Of a DNA stretch of 64,000 bases, positions 32,618 to 40,440 are shown one piece after another. Source of the stretch: Oscillospiraceae bacterium (GTDB lineage: Bacteria; Bacillota; Clostridia; Oscillospirales; Ruminococcaceae); the NCBI GenBank assembly GCA_017460955.1, contig JAFTZY010000038.1:1-64000 (forward strand), written 5' to 3'. A model generated the notes under the pieces. It was not told the DNA's origin. It saw only the letters and a program-made list of their open reading frames with translations, and did not search any database. The number at the start of each line of letters is the position of its first letter. Position 1 is the stretch's first letter. Both the position numbers and the translations under genes were made by a program.

Positions 32618-33421
32618 TCAGGATCCGGTGCCGCTGTAGCGCATGGCACCGAACATCCAGAAACGGTAGCTCAGATAGAAAAATACGATCCCGAACAGCG
32701 GTGACAGCCACGAGAGCAGCGGCACCTCGTCCGGACGCAGGATCACCAGACTCGGATAGTAGGCGATGAAGGCGATGGGCATCACGAAGGTGAACAGAAA
32801 GCGGAACACGGGACTGAAGATCGTCACAGGGTAGCGGGCGTAGTCCTTGAACCGGGTCACAAAATCGAGCACATAGAACGAATTCTGGATCCAGAAGCAG
32901 GTCGCTGCGGCCGCATTCTGGAGCGCGACCATGATGAGCGAGGCCGTACACAGAAAGATGATGGTCCTGAGCACGGACAGCACCGTGACGGCGATCCCGA
33001 GCTTTCCCCAGGCATAGCAGAGCGTGCCGATGCCGAAGGCAAGCTGCCCGAGTCCCTTGATGTCGAACACCTCCGACTGGTAGTAGAAAAACAGATTGAT
33101 CGGGCGGAAGCAGTATTTGATGAAGTCCCCCGAATAGACGCTCGAGCGCAGGTTCCAGTTGTTGTCGAACAGGCACTGCACCGGTGTGAGCGATACGAGC
33201 GAGAAGCCGTACAGGAACAGGATCTCCTCATAGCGCCAGCCGCCAATGGACGGGAAGCTGCCAAAGAGGATCCAGAAGCTGATGAAGCCGGCGATGTTCG
33301 TAAAGAGCATCCCGATCGTGGAGATGATGAAATCCGCACGGTAGCTCATCTTGCTTTTGAGATCCTGCGCCAGGATCCTGCCGTAGATCCTCAGATAAAA
33401 ACGCAAGCTGCGATGTTCCAT
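32618..33421 (-). CDS. ABC-2 type permease, second subunit
   Basis: The 267-residue protein has six predicted membrane helices and fits the uncharacterised ABC-2 permease group COG3694, always paired with a COG4587-like permease and a COG4586-like ATPase. It starts ATLLY-free with the amphipathic LRIYGRILAQDLKSKMSYRA, a typical cytoplasmic entry helix. These systems are thought to export a lipid or sugar-type compound, but the substrate is unknown. Its start is 3 nt after the stop of the neighbouring permease; GGAGGG lies upstream. Third gene of the operon. Confidence 0.85.
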   Translation of the reverse strand: MEHRSLRFYLRIYGRILAQDLKSKMSYRADFIISTIGMLFTNIAGFISFWILFGSFPSIGGWRYEEILFLYGFSLVSLTPVQCLFDNNWNLRSSVYSGDFIKYCFRPINLFFYYQSEVFDIKGLGQLAFGIGTLCYAWGKLGIAVTVLSVLRTIIFLCTASLIMVALQNAAAATCFWIQNSFYVLDFVTRFKDYARYPVTIFSPVFRFLFTFVMPIAFIAYYPSLVILRPDEVPLLSWLSPLFGIVFFYLSYRFWMFGAMRYSGTGS

Positions 33422-33424
33422 GCC

Positions 33425-34228
33425 TCACCCTCCGTTCACTGTGATCTGCCGCAGGGAGATGCGCCAGAACCCCTTGCTCAGAATGTTCATCACCACTGCC
33501 CACAAAAGCTGCATCCCGAGTGTCTCAAGGACCATGCGGGGCTCGGGACGGGGCTCGAGCAGGAGCGTGAGCGGCGCGTTATAGATGGAGGCAAAGGGCA
33601 GACAGTTCACGACCTGCCGCAGGGCCGCCGGGAAGAAGGCCAGCGGGATGGTCGCTCCGGAGAGCAGCAGCACGATGACCTGCTTCATGATATTGATCCC
33701 CCAGATGGACTCGGTGTACAGGCAGATGGTCCCGACAAGGAAATCAATGCTGTAATTGATGGACACGGCCAGCACGACCGATACCACAAAAAACAGCAGG
33801 TTCAGCCCGAAATGGATCGCTCCGTGCGTCACGAGGGCTACGACGAGGAAGGTCGGCAGGAAGGTGAAGCAGAACTGCGTCACAAAGCTCCCGGAATACG
33901 ACCAGAACAGGTAGCGCCGGTACGGGATGGGCTTTAACAGATCGAGCACGATCTGCCCGGACTGGATGGACCGTCCGATCTCCCACACGGCGTACATCTC
34001 CATAAAGCCGAACAGCGCCGTTGCCAGCACCAGATAAATGAGCGTATCCGTGAAGGTCATGCCGCCAACGGCATCCGTCCCGGCGCTGTCGTAGATCGAG
34101 CGCCACAGGAAGTACACCACGATCAGATACAAAAGATTTCCCAGTACCATAATGAACGCCGAGAGCCTGAACTGCAAGGATTCGATGATGCCGGCCCGGG
34201 TGAGGGTGAGATATCGTTTCAGCTTCAC
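33425..34228 (-). CDS. ABC-2 type permease, first subunit
   Basis: The 267-residue permease has six predicted helices and begins MKLKRYLTLTRAGIIESLQF, characteristic of the COG4587-like group. The helix with YFLWRSIYDSAGTDAVGG is a family landmark. It forms the channel with the permease at 32618. Its ATG overlaps the stop of the ATPase gene by four bases (34225-34228), indicating translational coupling. Confidence 0.85.
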   Translation of the reverse strand: MKLKRYLTLTRAGIIESLQFRLSAFIMVLGNLLYLIVVYFLWRSIYDSAGTDAVGGMTFTDTLIYLVLATALFGFMEMYAVWEIGRSIQSGQIVLDLLKPIPYRRYLFWSYSGSFVTQFCFTFLPTFLVVALVTHGAIHFGLNLLFFVVSVVLAVSINYSIDFLVGTICLYTESIWGINIMKQVIVLLLSGATIPLAFFPAALRQVVNCLPFASIYNAPLTLLLEPRPEPRMVLETLGMQLLWAVVMNILSKGFWRISLRQITVNGG

Positions 34229-35226
34229 TGTACCCCCTCCTCGTAGATCTTCTTGATGACCTCCTCGGTGGAGATCTCCTGGAGCTGCATATCCCGGATG
34301 TCATGCGTTTTCTGGAGCAGTGCGAGCACATCGAGCACACGCGCCTGCTCCTCATTGACAAGCACCGAGATCCACTCCTCGTCCGCCGTCACCGAGCAGT
34401 CCGGGAGCTCTTTACGGATGACGGCGGCCTGTGCGGCAAGATCACCGTCCATACGCACCTTGAGTGTCCGGTAGGCACCGAAGAACCCGCGCAGATGCGT
34501 GATGTCATTGTCATAGAGCATCCGCCCCTTATCGATGATGACGATGCGCCGGCACAGGGCGTCCACATCCCCCATGTCGTGCGTGGTGAGGATGACGGTG
34601 GTGTGCTTTTCCCGGTTCAGGGCATGGATGAGGGTGCGGATCCTCGCCTTCATGGCGACGTCAAGCCCGATGGTCGGCTCGTCAAGAAAGACGATCTTCG
34701 GATCATGCAGGAAGGCGGCAAGGATGTCACTGAGCGTGCGCTGCCCGAGGGACATCTGCCGCACGGGCTTGTGCAGCAGGGGCTCGATGTCCATAAGGGA
34801 GCGGTAAAAATCCAGCATTTCCTGATACGCTGCATCCGGGATGCAGTAGATGTCCTTGAGCAGGCGGAAGGATTCGATCAGCGGCAGCGCCCACCAGAGC
34901 TGGGAGCGCTGTCCGAATACCACGCCGATCTGTCCGGCATTCTTCGTGCGGCTGCGGTACGGGACACTGCCCGCCACAAGGATCTCCCCGGAGGTGGGCT
35001 CGAGCACGCCCGTCATCATCTTGATGGTCGTGGATTTTCCGGCACCGTTCGGACCTAAATAGCCCACGATCTCCCCCTGCCCGATCTCCATGGAGATGTC
35101 GTCCACGGCCCGGACGATCTTATAATTCCGGGAGAACAGGTCCTGCAAGCTCCCCCGCAATCCCTCCCGGCGGTTGAGCACCCTGAATTCCTTGGTGATA
35201 TGTTTGATCTCTATGATGGGTGTCAT
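34225..35226 (-). CDS. ABC transporter ATP-binding protein (COG4586 type)
   Basis: The 333-residue ATPase has Walker A GPNGAGKST, signature MSLGQRTLSD, Walker B IVFLDEPTIGLD and the H-loop TTHDMGD. An N-terminal insertion before Walker A (REGLRGSLQDLFSRNYK) and a C-terminal extension of about 90 residues are typical of this exporter group. It powers the two permeases downstream. Start 35226 is used since AAAGGAG lies 8 nt upstream; the frame is open 20 codons earlier but that region holds the promoter. First gene of the operon. Confidence 0.93.
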   Translation of the reverse strand: MTPIIEIKHITKEFRVLNRREGLRGSLQDLFSRNYKIVRAVDDISMEIGQGEIVGYLGPNGAGKSTTIKMMTGVLEPTSGEILVAGSVPYRSRTKNAGQIGVVFGQRSQLWWALPLIESFRLLKDIYCIPDAAYQEMLDFYRSLMDIEPLLHKPVRQMSLGQRTLSDILAAFLHDPKIVFLDEPTIGLDVAMKARIRTLIHALNREKHTTVILTTHDMGDVDALCRRIVIIDKGRMLYDNDITHLRGFFGAYRTLKVRMDGDLAAQAAVIRKELPDCSVTADEEWISVLVNEEQARVLDVLALLQKTHDIRDMQLQEISTEEVIKKIYEEGVQ

Positions 35227-35264
35227 GATGTGCTCCTTTTTCGTTTCATGAAGGATGTGTAGAT

Positions 35265-35293
35265 AGTATAGCACAAGTTCCGGCACTTGTCAA
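35265..35293 (-). promoter_or_regulatory. Promoter of the ABC exporter operon
   Basis: On the minus strand TTGACA (35293-35288) and TATACT (35270-35265) are separated by 17 bp. Confidence 0.87.
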
Positions 35294-35342
35294 TAGGAAG
35301 ACAGGATCAGGGAAATTTCATTTACATTGCAGCAAACATATT

Positions 35343-35370
35343 GAGGGGAACGGCTTCGCCTGCTCCCCTC
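35343..35370 (-). terminator. Terminator hairpin of pyrE
   Basis: GAGGGGA (35343-35349) pairs with TCCCCTC (35364-35370) around a GC-rich loop, 11 nt beyond the pyrE stop. Confidence 0.6.
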
Positions 35371-35381
35371 ACACAGTCAGC

Positions 35382-36038
35382 TCATCCTTGTACGCCGTAC
35401 TGCTCCCGGTAGGCAAGCATGCTGTCGAGGTATTCCTGTCCGGGGACGATCCCTGCACGGATGGCCTCGATGATGTCGGACATGGTGACGATCGGGTAGA
35501 CGGTCACGCCGAACTCCTCCTTCACCTCCTGCACGGCGGACAGGCTGCCGGTGCCGCGCTCCTGGCGGTCCACGGTGATGACCATGCCGGTCACGTCCAC
35601 ATCGGCGGCGCTCTTGAGCTTGGGCATGGACTCGCGCAGTGCCTTGCCGGAGGTCATGACGTCGTCAATGATGATGACCTTTTCGCGGTCGGTCAGGGTC
35701 TTGCCGACGAACATACCGCCCTCGCCGTGGTCCTTGGCCTCCTTGCGGTCAAAGCAGTAATTCACATCGATCCCGAAGCGGTTGCTCAGTGCCACGACCG
35801 TGGAAACAGCCAGCGGAATGCCCTTGTAGGCAGGGCCAAACAGGGTCTCCACCGGGATCGAATGGTCATGGATGCACTCGGCATAGTACTCCCCGAGCCG
35901 GGCGAGCTGCGCACCGGTCCGGTAGTTGCCGCAGTTAATGAAGTAGGGAGCGACTCTGCCGCTCTTGAGGGTGAACTCCCCGAAGGTGAGCACACCGCAG
36001 TCCACCATGAACTGAATGAAGCTTTCTTTGTAGGTCAT
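35382..36038 (-). CDS. pyrE: Orotate phosphoribosyltransferase
   Basis: The 218-residue enzyme joins orotate and PRPP to give orotidine 5'-phosphate in pyrimidine synthesis. The PRPP loop VIIIDDVMTSGKA, the substrate loop KSGRVAPYFINCG and FDRKEAKDHGEGG are all present. The ATG at 36038 is 8 nt from AGGAGG; a TTG two codons earlier is too close to it. No other pyr gene adjoins, so it is expressed alone from a clear promoter. Confidence 0.96.
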   Translation of the reverse strand: MTYKESFIQFMVDCGVLTFGEFTLKSGRVAPYFINCGNYRTGAQLARLGEYYAECIHDHSIPVETLFGPAYKGIPLAVSTVVALSNRFGIDVNYCFDRKEAKDHGEGGMFVGKTLTDREKVIIIDDVMTSGKALRESMPKLKSAADVDVTGMVITVDRQERGTGSLSAVQEVKEEFGVTVYPIVTMSDIIEAIRAGIVPGQEYLDSMLAYREQYGVQG

Positions 36039-36085
36039 TTGCAATTCCTCCTTCGTTCCTGCCCGGATCGCCGGGCGTCAGTTCC

Positions 36086-36114
36086 AGTATACCATATTTC
36101 AGAGGATTATGCAA
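36086..36114 (-). promoter_or_regulatory. Promoter of pyrE
   Basis: On the minus strand TTGCAT (36114-36109) and TATACT (36091-36086) have a 17-bp spacer. Confidence 0.85.
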
Positions 36115-36154
36115 GAAAAATTTCGGATATTCTGTAAATTTCTGCTGCACAGGG

Positions 36155-36183
36155 TTGCATTTTCTGCAATTGTATGGTATACT
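36155..36183 (+). promoter_or_regulatory. Promoter of the AraC-family gene
   Basis: TTGCAT (36155-36160) and TATACT (36178-36183) have a 17-bp spacer. The two divergent promoters (pyrE and this gene) are only 40 bp apart and use identical hexamers. Confidence 0.83.
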
Positions 36184-36250
36184 ATCCATAGGGAATCTTC
36201 TGCCCGCAGCGGCAGTCCCCGCCCAAATCAGCGAACCGGAGTGACGCATT

Positions 36251-37042
36251 ATGGAAATTTACAGCATCGGATACCATCACACGCACGAAAATACCTTCTG
36301 CATCGACCGCCCCTACGGCATGGGCGACTGCTGGCTGTTTCTGCTCATCAAGACCGAGGCGGTGTTCAACATCGACGGGATGGAGCACTATGTACAGCCG
36401 GGCTCCTTCATGCTCTACTCGGGCAGTATGCCGGAGCATTACGGTGCCTGCGAATCGGAATACATTGACGACTGGTTCCATTTCGGTGTCACGCGGGAGG
36501 ATGAGGAGCTTCTGCACGAGCTGGATATCCCGGTCGGGGTACCGACCAAGCTCCCCGCCATTGCCGAGCTGTCCACGCTCATCCGCACGATGACCTATGA
36601 ATTCTACACCGGCGGCGCCTACAGCCGTCAGGTCATGGAGGCCTATTTACAGGTTCTCTTCCACAAGCTCAGCCGGCTCCTGCACGAGCCGTCCCAGTGC
36701 ATCCCGGAGGGGACCAATCCGCATTTCGATGCACTCATCCGGCTGCGCGAGGAGATCTACCGGGACGTCCGGCGCATCGGCTCAGTCACGGACATGGCAA
36801 GGGAGCTGTCCATGAGCCAGTCCGCCTTCCAGCACACCTATAAAAAGCTGTTCGGCACCAACGTGACCTCCGACATCGCACAGTCCCGCATCCAGCACGC
36901 CAAGACCCTGCTCACCACGACCAATCTTCCCCTGCGGCAGGTGGCGGAAAACAGCGGCTACTCCAGCGAATTCCACCTCATGCGGCATTTCAAGAGCTTC
37001 ACAGGCATGACCCCGACGGAGTTCCGGAAGATGCGCAGATGA
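36251..37042 (+). CDS. AraC-family transcriptional regulator
   Basis: The 263-residue protein has an N-terminal cupin-like sensor domain (about 1-100, with VQPGSFMLYSG) and a C-terminal pair of helix-turn-helix motifs (about 165-263). These show MARELSMSQSAFQHTYKKLF, then PLRQVAENSGYSSEFHLMRHF and the closing GMTPTEFRKMR. Such proteins usually sense a sugar or related ligand and activate nearby transport or hydrolase genes. No sugar operon adjoins, so its target is unknown; the dockerin protease downstream is convergent. It stands alone, ending at a strong terminator. Confidence 0.92.
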   Translation: MEIYSIGYHHTHENTFCIDRPYGMGDCWLFLLIKTEAVFNIDGMEHYVQPGSFMLYSGSMPEHYGACESEYIDDWFHFGVTREDEELLHELDIPVGVPTKLPAIAELSTLIRTMTYEFYTGGAYSRQVMEAYLQVLFHKLSRLLHEPSQCIPEGTNPHFDALIRLREEIYRDVRRIGSVTDMARELSMSQSAFQHTYKKLFGTNVTSDIAQSRIQHAKTLLTTTNLPLRQVAENSGYSSEFHLMRHFKSFTGMTPTEFRKMRR

Positions 37043-37052
37043 CGCCAAAAAC

Positions 37053-37085
37053 AGATCCCTTCATTCCTCGTGAATGAAGGGATCT
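37053..37085. terminator. Shared strong terminator
   Basis: AGATCCCTTCATTC (37053-37066) and GAATGAAGGGATCT (37072-37085) form a 14-bp stem between the convergent AraC and protease genes. Confidence 0.9.
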
Positions 37086-37096
37086 TTGATTTGTGA

Positions 37097-38872
37097 TCAG
37101 TTCTTCGTCACCGTCACGGTATAGCTGCCGTCCACGCAGTCACCGATGGTCACGGAATAGCCCGTATCCACGGATTCGTTCTCACTGCTGTCATACCAGG
37201 CAAAGCCGGAAACGTTCTTGTCGAGCACATCGCCGGTCTTGTAGATGCCGCCGCCGGCCCTACCGCCAAGGGACTTGGCCTCGCTGTCGCCGACCATACG
37301 GATCAGGCGGATGCCCTCGTCGTCGCCGTTCGTTGCCTCGCCGCCGTTCTCGTACTTGAAGGTGCCGCCCCAGTAGCCGTCCACGACCTCATCGGCCCGG
37401 ATATGGAATGCACGGATGCCGTTGCCGGCCGATGCGTAGGAATAATAGATGTTGCTGTTGTTGGCATCGGGGGTCATGTACTCGAGGATGATGTATTCGG
37501 ACAGATACCGGTCATCAAGCATATCCTTCGGCAGGATCAGGCAGTTGCCCTCGGACTGCTGCGCATTGCTGAGCGTGAAGGTCTGCGTGCCGCCGGCATT
37601 TGCGTCATAAACGGAGATCTGGTTCTTCCGGTACCAGCCAAGCATGAGCTTGGAGAAGGCGGAGAAATCGCAGGAAGCGTCCACATCCATCAGCTCGATG
37701 CCGCCTGTTTCATAATATCCGTGGAAGCCCTCATAGTCGCTCGAATAGTACAGGTAGTAGTCCGGCAGGCCCATGCAGTGGCCCATCTCATGCAGATAGC
37801 TGCCGACAAAGTTCTTATAGTCCGATGCGGACTTGACCTCGGCATTGCCGGTGATGATGTAGCCGATGTTCGTGTTGTCATACTTGACCTGGTCGCCCGT
37901 GTAGTACCAGCTGGCGTTCGGGCCCTTGCCGATCGTGCTCGAGCTCGGACCTGCGCACGGCCACCAGTCGTCGTTGGAATTGTTGGCCTTCTCCGGAACG
38001 GTGAAGAGCGTGGCATCGACCATGCCGTCGCCGTCCATGTCATAGGCGGAATAATCAGTCTCGCTGTCGAATGCGGCATAGCATTCGTTCATCAGCTTCT
38101 CCTTGTCCGAATCGTAGGCGGACTTGTTCTCCTTTGTGGTATAGCGGAATACCTTGCCCTTGAGGTGCATCGCGCCCTTCGAGGAGGTCTCATAGAAGCC
38201 GGACATGCTGTCGCACGGGTAATTCGGATCGGACGGATCGGAGGCACCGAAGCAGTACTCCGTCAGATCGGCCACGCTCGGATCATAATCATACTTGCAG
38301 TCCGGGAAGTCCACATAGAATACCACAAGTCCTGCATCGCCCTGGGAGGGCAGAGAGCCCATCAGCGTGCTGAGCGGTGCGGTGATGAATTCCTCATCGG
38401 CTGCCTGTGTCGGCTCCTCCGTCGCAGGCTCGGTCTCCGGCTCCGTGGGCGGCTCAGTCTCAGGCTCCGTATATTCATAATCCTCGATCCAGCTGCCCGT
38501 CACAAGGCTCTGCTTGAGGATGGTCAGGTCGATGACATTGGTTTTATCATCACGGTCAAGATCCGAATACTTCCACTGCCGCTGATCCTGAAGCTGCGTC
38601 TCCCCGACGAGGAATTTTTGCAGGATCACAATGTCCGTCACGGTCAGGCTGTCATCCAGATCCAGATCGCCGAACCATCCGATATGTACCTTGTACGCAT
38701 CCGACACCTCCTGCGCATCCTGCACGGTGACCATGGCCGGCTGCGTGATATGCGCCTTGGAGGCGCTGCGCACCGGGGCAGCACTTTGTGCCGATGCGGG
38801 CATGGGACTCCCCGGGGCTGCGAGCATGGCAAGCGCACTGAGCCCTGCCATCCATTTCCTGTACTGTTTCAT
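37097..38872 (-). CDS. Secreted M6-type metalloprotease with N-terminal dockerin
   Basis: The 591-residue product has a signal peptide (about 1-28). A dockerin follows near residues 64-130 (DLDLDDSLTVTDIVILQKFL and DLDRDDKTNVIDLTILKQSL), then a Pro/Glu/Thr linker and a peptidase M6 domain. The zinc site is HEMGHCMGLPDYY near residue 360, with HExxH, Gly and the third ligand Asp. A downstream GGIELMDVDAS provides the Met-turn-like region. Relatives such as immune inhibitor A degrade proteins outside the cell. Here the dockerin precedes the catalytic domain, an uncommon order. GGGGGA is 8 nt upstream of the ATG. Monocistronic. Confidence 0.88.
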   Translation of the reverse strand: MKQYRKWMAGLSALAMLAAPGSPMPASAQSAAPVRSASKAHITQPAMVTVQDAQEVSDAYKVHIGWFGDLDLDDSLTVTDIVILQKFLVGETQLQDQRQWKYSDLDRDDKTNVIDLTILKQSLVTGSWIEDYEYTEPETEPPTEPETEPATEEPTQAADEEFITAPLSTLMGSLPSQGDAGLVVFYVDFPDCKYDYDPSVADLTEYCFGASDPSDPNYPCDSMSGFYETSSKGAMHLKGKVFRYTTKENKSAYDSDKEKLMNECYAAFDSETDYSAYDMDGDGMVDATLFTVPEKANNSNDDWWPCAGPSSSTIGKGPNASWYYTGDQVKYDNTNIGYIITGNAEVKSASDYKNFVGSYLHEMGHCMGLPDYYLYYSSDYEGFHGYYETGGIELMDVDASCDFSAFSKLMLGWYRKNQISVYDANAGGTQTFTLSNAQQSEGNCLILPKDMLDDRYLSEYIILEYMTPDANNSNIYYSYASAGNGIRAFHIRADEVVDGYWGGTFKYENGGEATNGDDEGIRLIRMVGDSEAKSLGGRAGGGIYKTGDVLDKNVSGFAWYDSSENESVDTGYSVTIGDCVDGSYTVTVTKN

Positions 38873-38940
38873 ATGGTGTTCCCCCTTACATGATCTGTCC
38901 GGACTGTCACATCCGGAACACGTTCTCCATGAATAGGTTC

Positions 38941-38969
38941 ATTATACCACATCATTCACAAAATTGCAA
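38941..38969 (-). promoter_or_regulatory. Promoter of the M6 protease gene
   Basis: On the minus strand TTGCAA (38969-38964) and TATAAT (38946-38941) have a 17-bp spacer. Confidence 0.85.
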
Positions 38970-39039
38970 TAGTTTTTACGAAAATTGTGTGAATTTCTTA
39001 TGCCGGAACTTGCAGACGGGCTCTCCGTTCCTGCACCTG

Positions 39040-40089
39040 TCACTGTCTGCGCAGGAATCCCTTGGCGTCCCCGCGGTCGGTGACGACACGGTAGCCGACG
39101 GCAGCGGCGCGGCGTTCCGTACAGCTGCGGCACTGGGCGGATTCATCACCGGTGCAGATCTTGTTGTCGTAGAGCATGTACTTCTTGCGCACACGCATCG
39201 GGGACAGGTTCGGCATAATGACATTCGCCCCTGCCTTGAGCCCGAGCTCCCGGCCGAGCGGGTGGAGCGTCCCGAGTGCAGTCGTGGACGGCAGCAGCAC
39301 CTGCGGGAAGGTCAGGCGCAGAATGGACAGCAGCCGGAGCGTCAGATGCAGCTCCCCGTTCGGCTCGTCCCTAAAGGGGGTGTCCTGATGGGACAGGAAG
39401 GGACCGATGCCGATCATCTGGGGACGCAGCTCCTGCAGGAACCGGATGTCCTCAACGATGTGGGAGAGAGTCTGCCCGGGGGAGCCGACCATGATCCCCG
39501 CTCCCACCTGATAGCCGATGTCCCGGAGTGTGAACAGGCACGACTTGCGGTATGCCCCCGACAGCTCCGGCGGATGGAGCATGGCGTAGTGTGCCTCGTT
39601 TGCCGTCTCATGGCGCAGAAGGTAGCGGTCGGCGCCGGCGTCAAAATACGCCTGATAGCTGGCCCGCTCCTTCTCCCCGATCGAGAGCGTGACGGCACAG
39701 TCCGGCCAGCGCTTCTTGATGGAGGAGACGATCTCGCAGATACGCTCATCCGTAAAATACGGGTCCTCCCCGCCCTGGAGCACGAAGGTCCGGAAGCCCA
39801 GTCCGTACCCCTCCTCACAGCACGAGAGGATCTCCTCGTGCGTCAGCCGGTAGCGGCTCACGTTCGGATTGCTCCGGCGGATGCCGCAGTACAGGCAATC
39901 GTTCTTGCAGTAATTGGTAAATTCGATCAGTCCGCGCAGGTACACATCCGTCCCGTACTGCTCCCGGCGGACGGCATCCGCTGCCGCACGCAGGGGCTCG
40001 GTGCACTCCTCCCCGGACAGCAGTGTAAGGTATTGCGCGTCCGTCAGGTCACACTGCTCCCGCAGTGTGGCGATCAGTGCTTCTTCCAT
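39040..40089 (-). CDS. hydE: [FeFe] hydrogenase maturase HydE, radical SAM enzyme
   Basis: The 349-residue protein has the radical SAM motif CKNDCLYCG near residue 65, preceded by RGLIEFTNYC, as in HydE. The QGGEDPYFTD and GIMVGSPGQTLSHIVEDIRF segments and the C-terminal PNLSPMRVRKKYMLYDNK also match. It helps build the dithiomethylamine/CO/CN-bearing diiron unit that HydA needs. Start 40089 is 7 nt from AGGAGG; an ATG two codons earlier lies on that site. It is monocistronic and lies 26 kb from hydCBA; hydF and hydG are not in the window. Confidence 0.94.
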   Translation of the reverse strand: MEEALIATLREQCDLTDAQYLTLLSGEECTEPLRAAADAVRREQYGTDVYLRGLIEFTNYCKNDCLYCGIRRSNPNVSRYRLTHEEILSCCEEGYGLGFRTFVLQGGEDPYFTDERICEIVSSIKKRWPDCAVTLSIGEKERASYQAYFDAGADRYLLRHETANEAHYAMLHPPELSGAYRKSCLFTLRDIGYQVGAGIMVGSPGQTLSHIVEDIRFLQELRPQMIGIGPFLSHQDTPFRDEPNGELHLTLRLLSILRLTFPQVLLPSTTALGTLHPLGRELGLKAGANVIMPNLSPMRVRKKYMLYDNKICTGDESAQCRSCTERRAAAVGYRVVTDRGDAKGFLRRQ

Positions 40090-40144
40090 GTCCATCCCTC
40101 CTGTCGGATGCAGTTTGTGTGTGCATCCGGGTTCTGTCCGTTCT

Positions 40145-40173
40145 ATTGTACCGCACAAGGGCGCGTTTGTCAA
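40145..40173 (-). promoter_or_regulatory. Promoter of hydE
   Basis: On the minus strand TTGACA (40173-40168) and TACAAT (40150-40145) have a 17-bp spacer. Confidence 0.87.
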
Positions 40174-40230
40174 GTCCGGTATCCTCTTGATTCTACGATC
40201 TGTATAACTTCAGGGCGCCTCAACGTCCAG

Positions 40231-40295
40231 AAATCAGCGTAATGCTGATTTTCCGAACAGCAGTTTTGTGCAAAATACCAAAATTTTGCGTATTT
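40231..40295. repeat. Two palindromes between hydE and the EAL gene
   Basis: AAATCAGC-N5-GCTGATTT (40231-40251) is followed by a near-palindrome centred on AAAATTTT and flanked by AAATAC and GTATTT (40273-40295). They lie upstream of both divergent promoters in a 350-bp gap that contains no gene, and could be operator sites. Confidence 0.4.
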
Positions 40296-40329
40296 GGGTG
40301 TTCGAGGACTGTAGGATCCGCATTTTCGA

Positions 40330-40358
40330 TTGACATTTCATCGATCATGTGATATACT
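40330..40358 (+). promoter_or_regulatory. Promoter of the EAL-domain gene
   Basis: TTGACA (40330-40335) and TATACT (40353-40358) have a 17-bp spacer. The leader has a GACTGCC-N4-GGCAGTC hairpin near 40386-40403. Confidence 0.87.
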
Positions 40359-40440
40359 GTATATCAGATAGAAACAGAATCCATGTGACTGCCCGCAGGC
40401 AGTCGGGGGAGGGCCTGAAAATGCGCCGGGGTGATGTGAA

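Noticed and set aside
40386..40440. c-di-GMP riboswitch before the EAL-domain gene
   Set aside because: Only a simple GC hairpin is present; the conserved GEMM core bases are missing.
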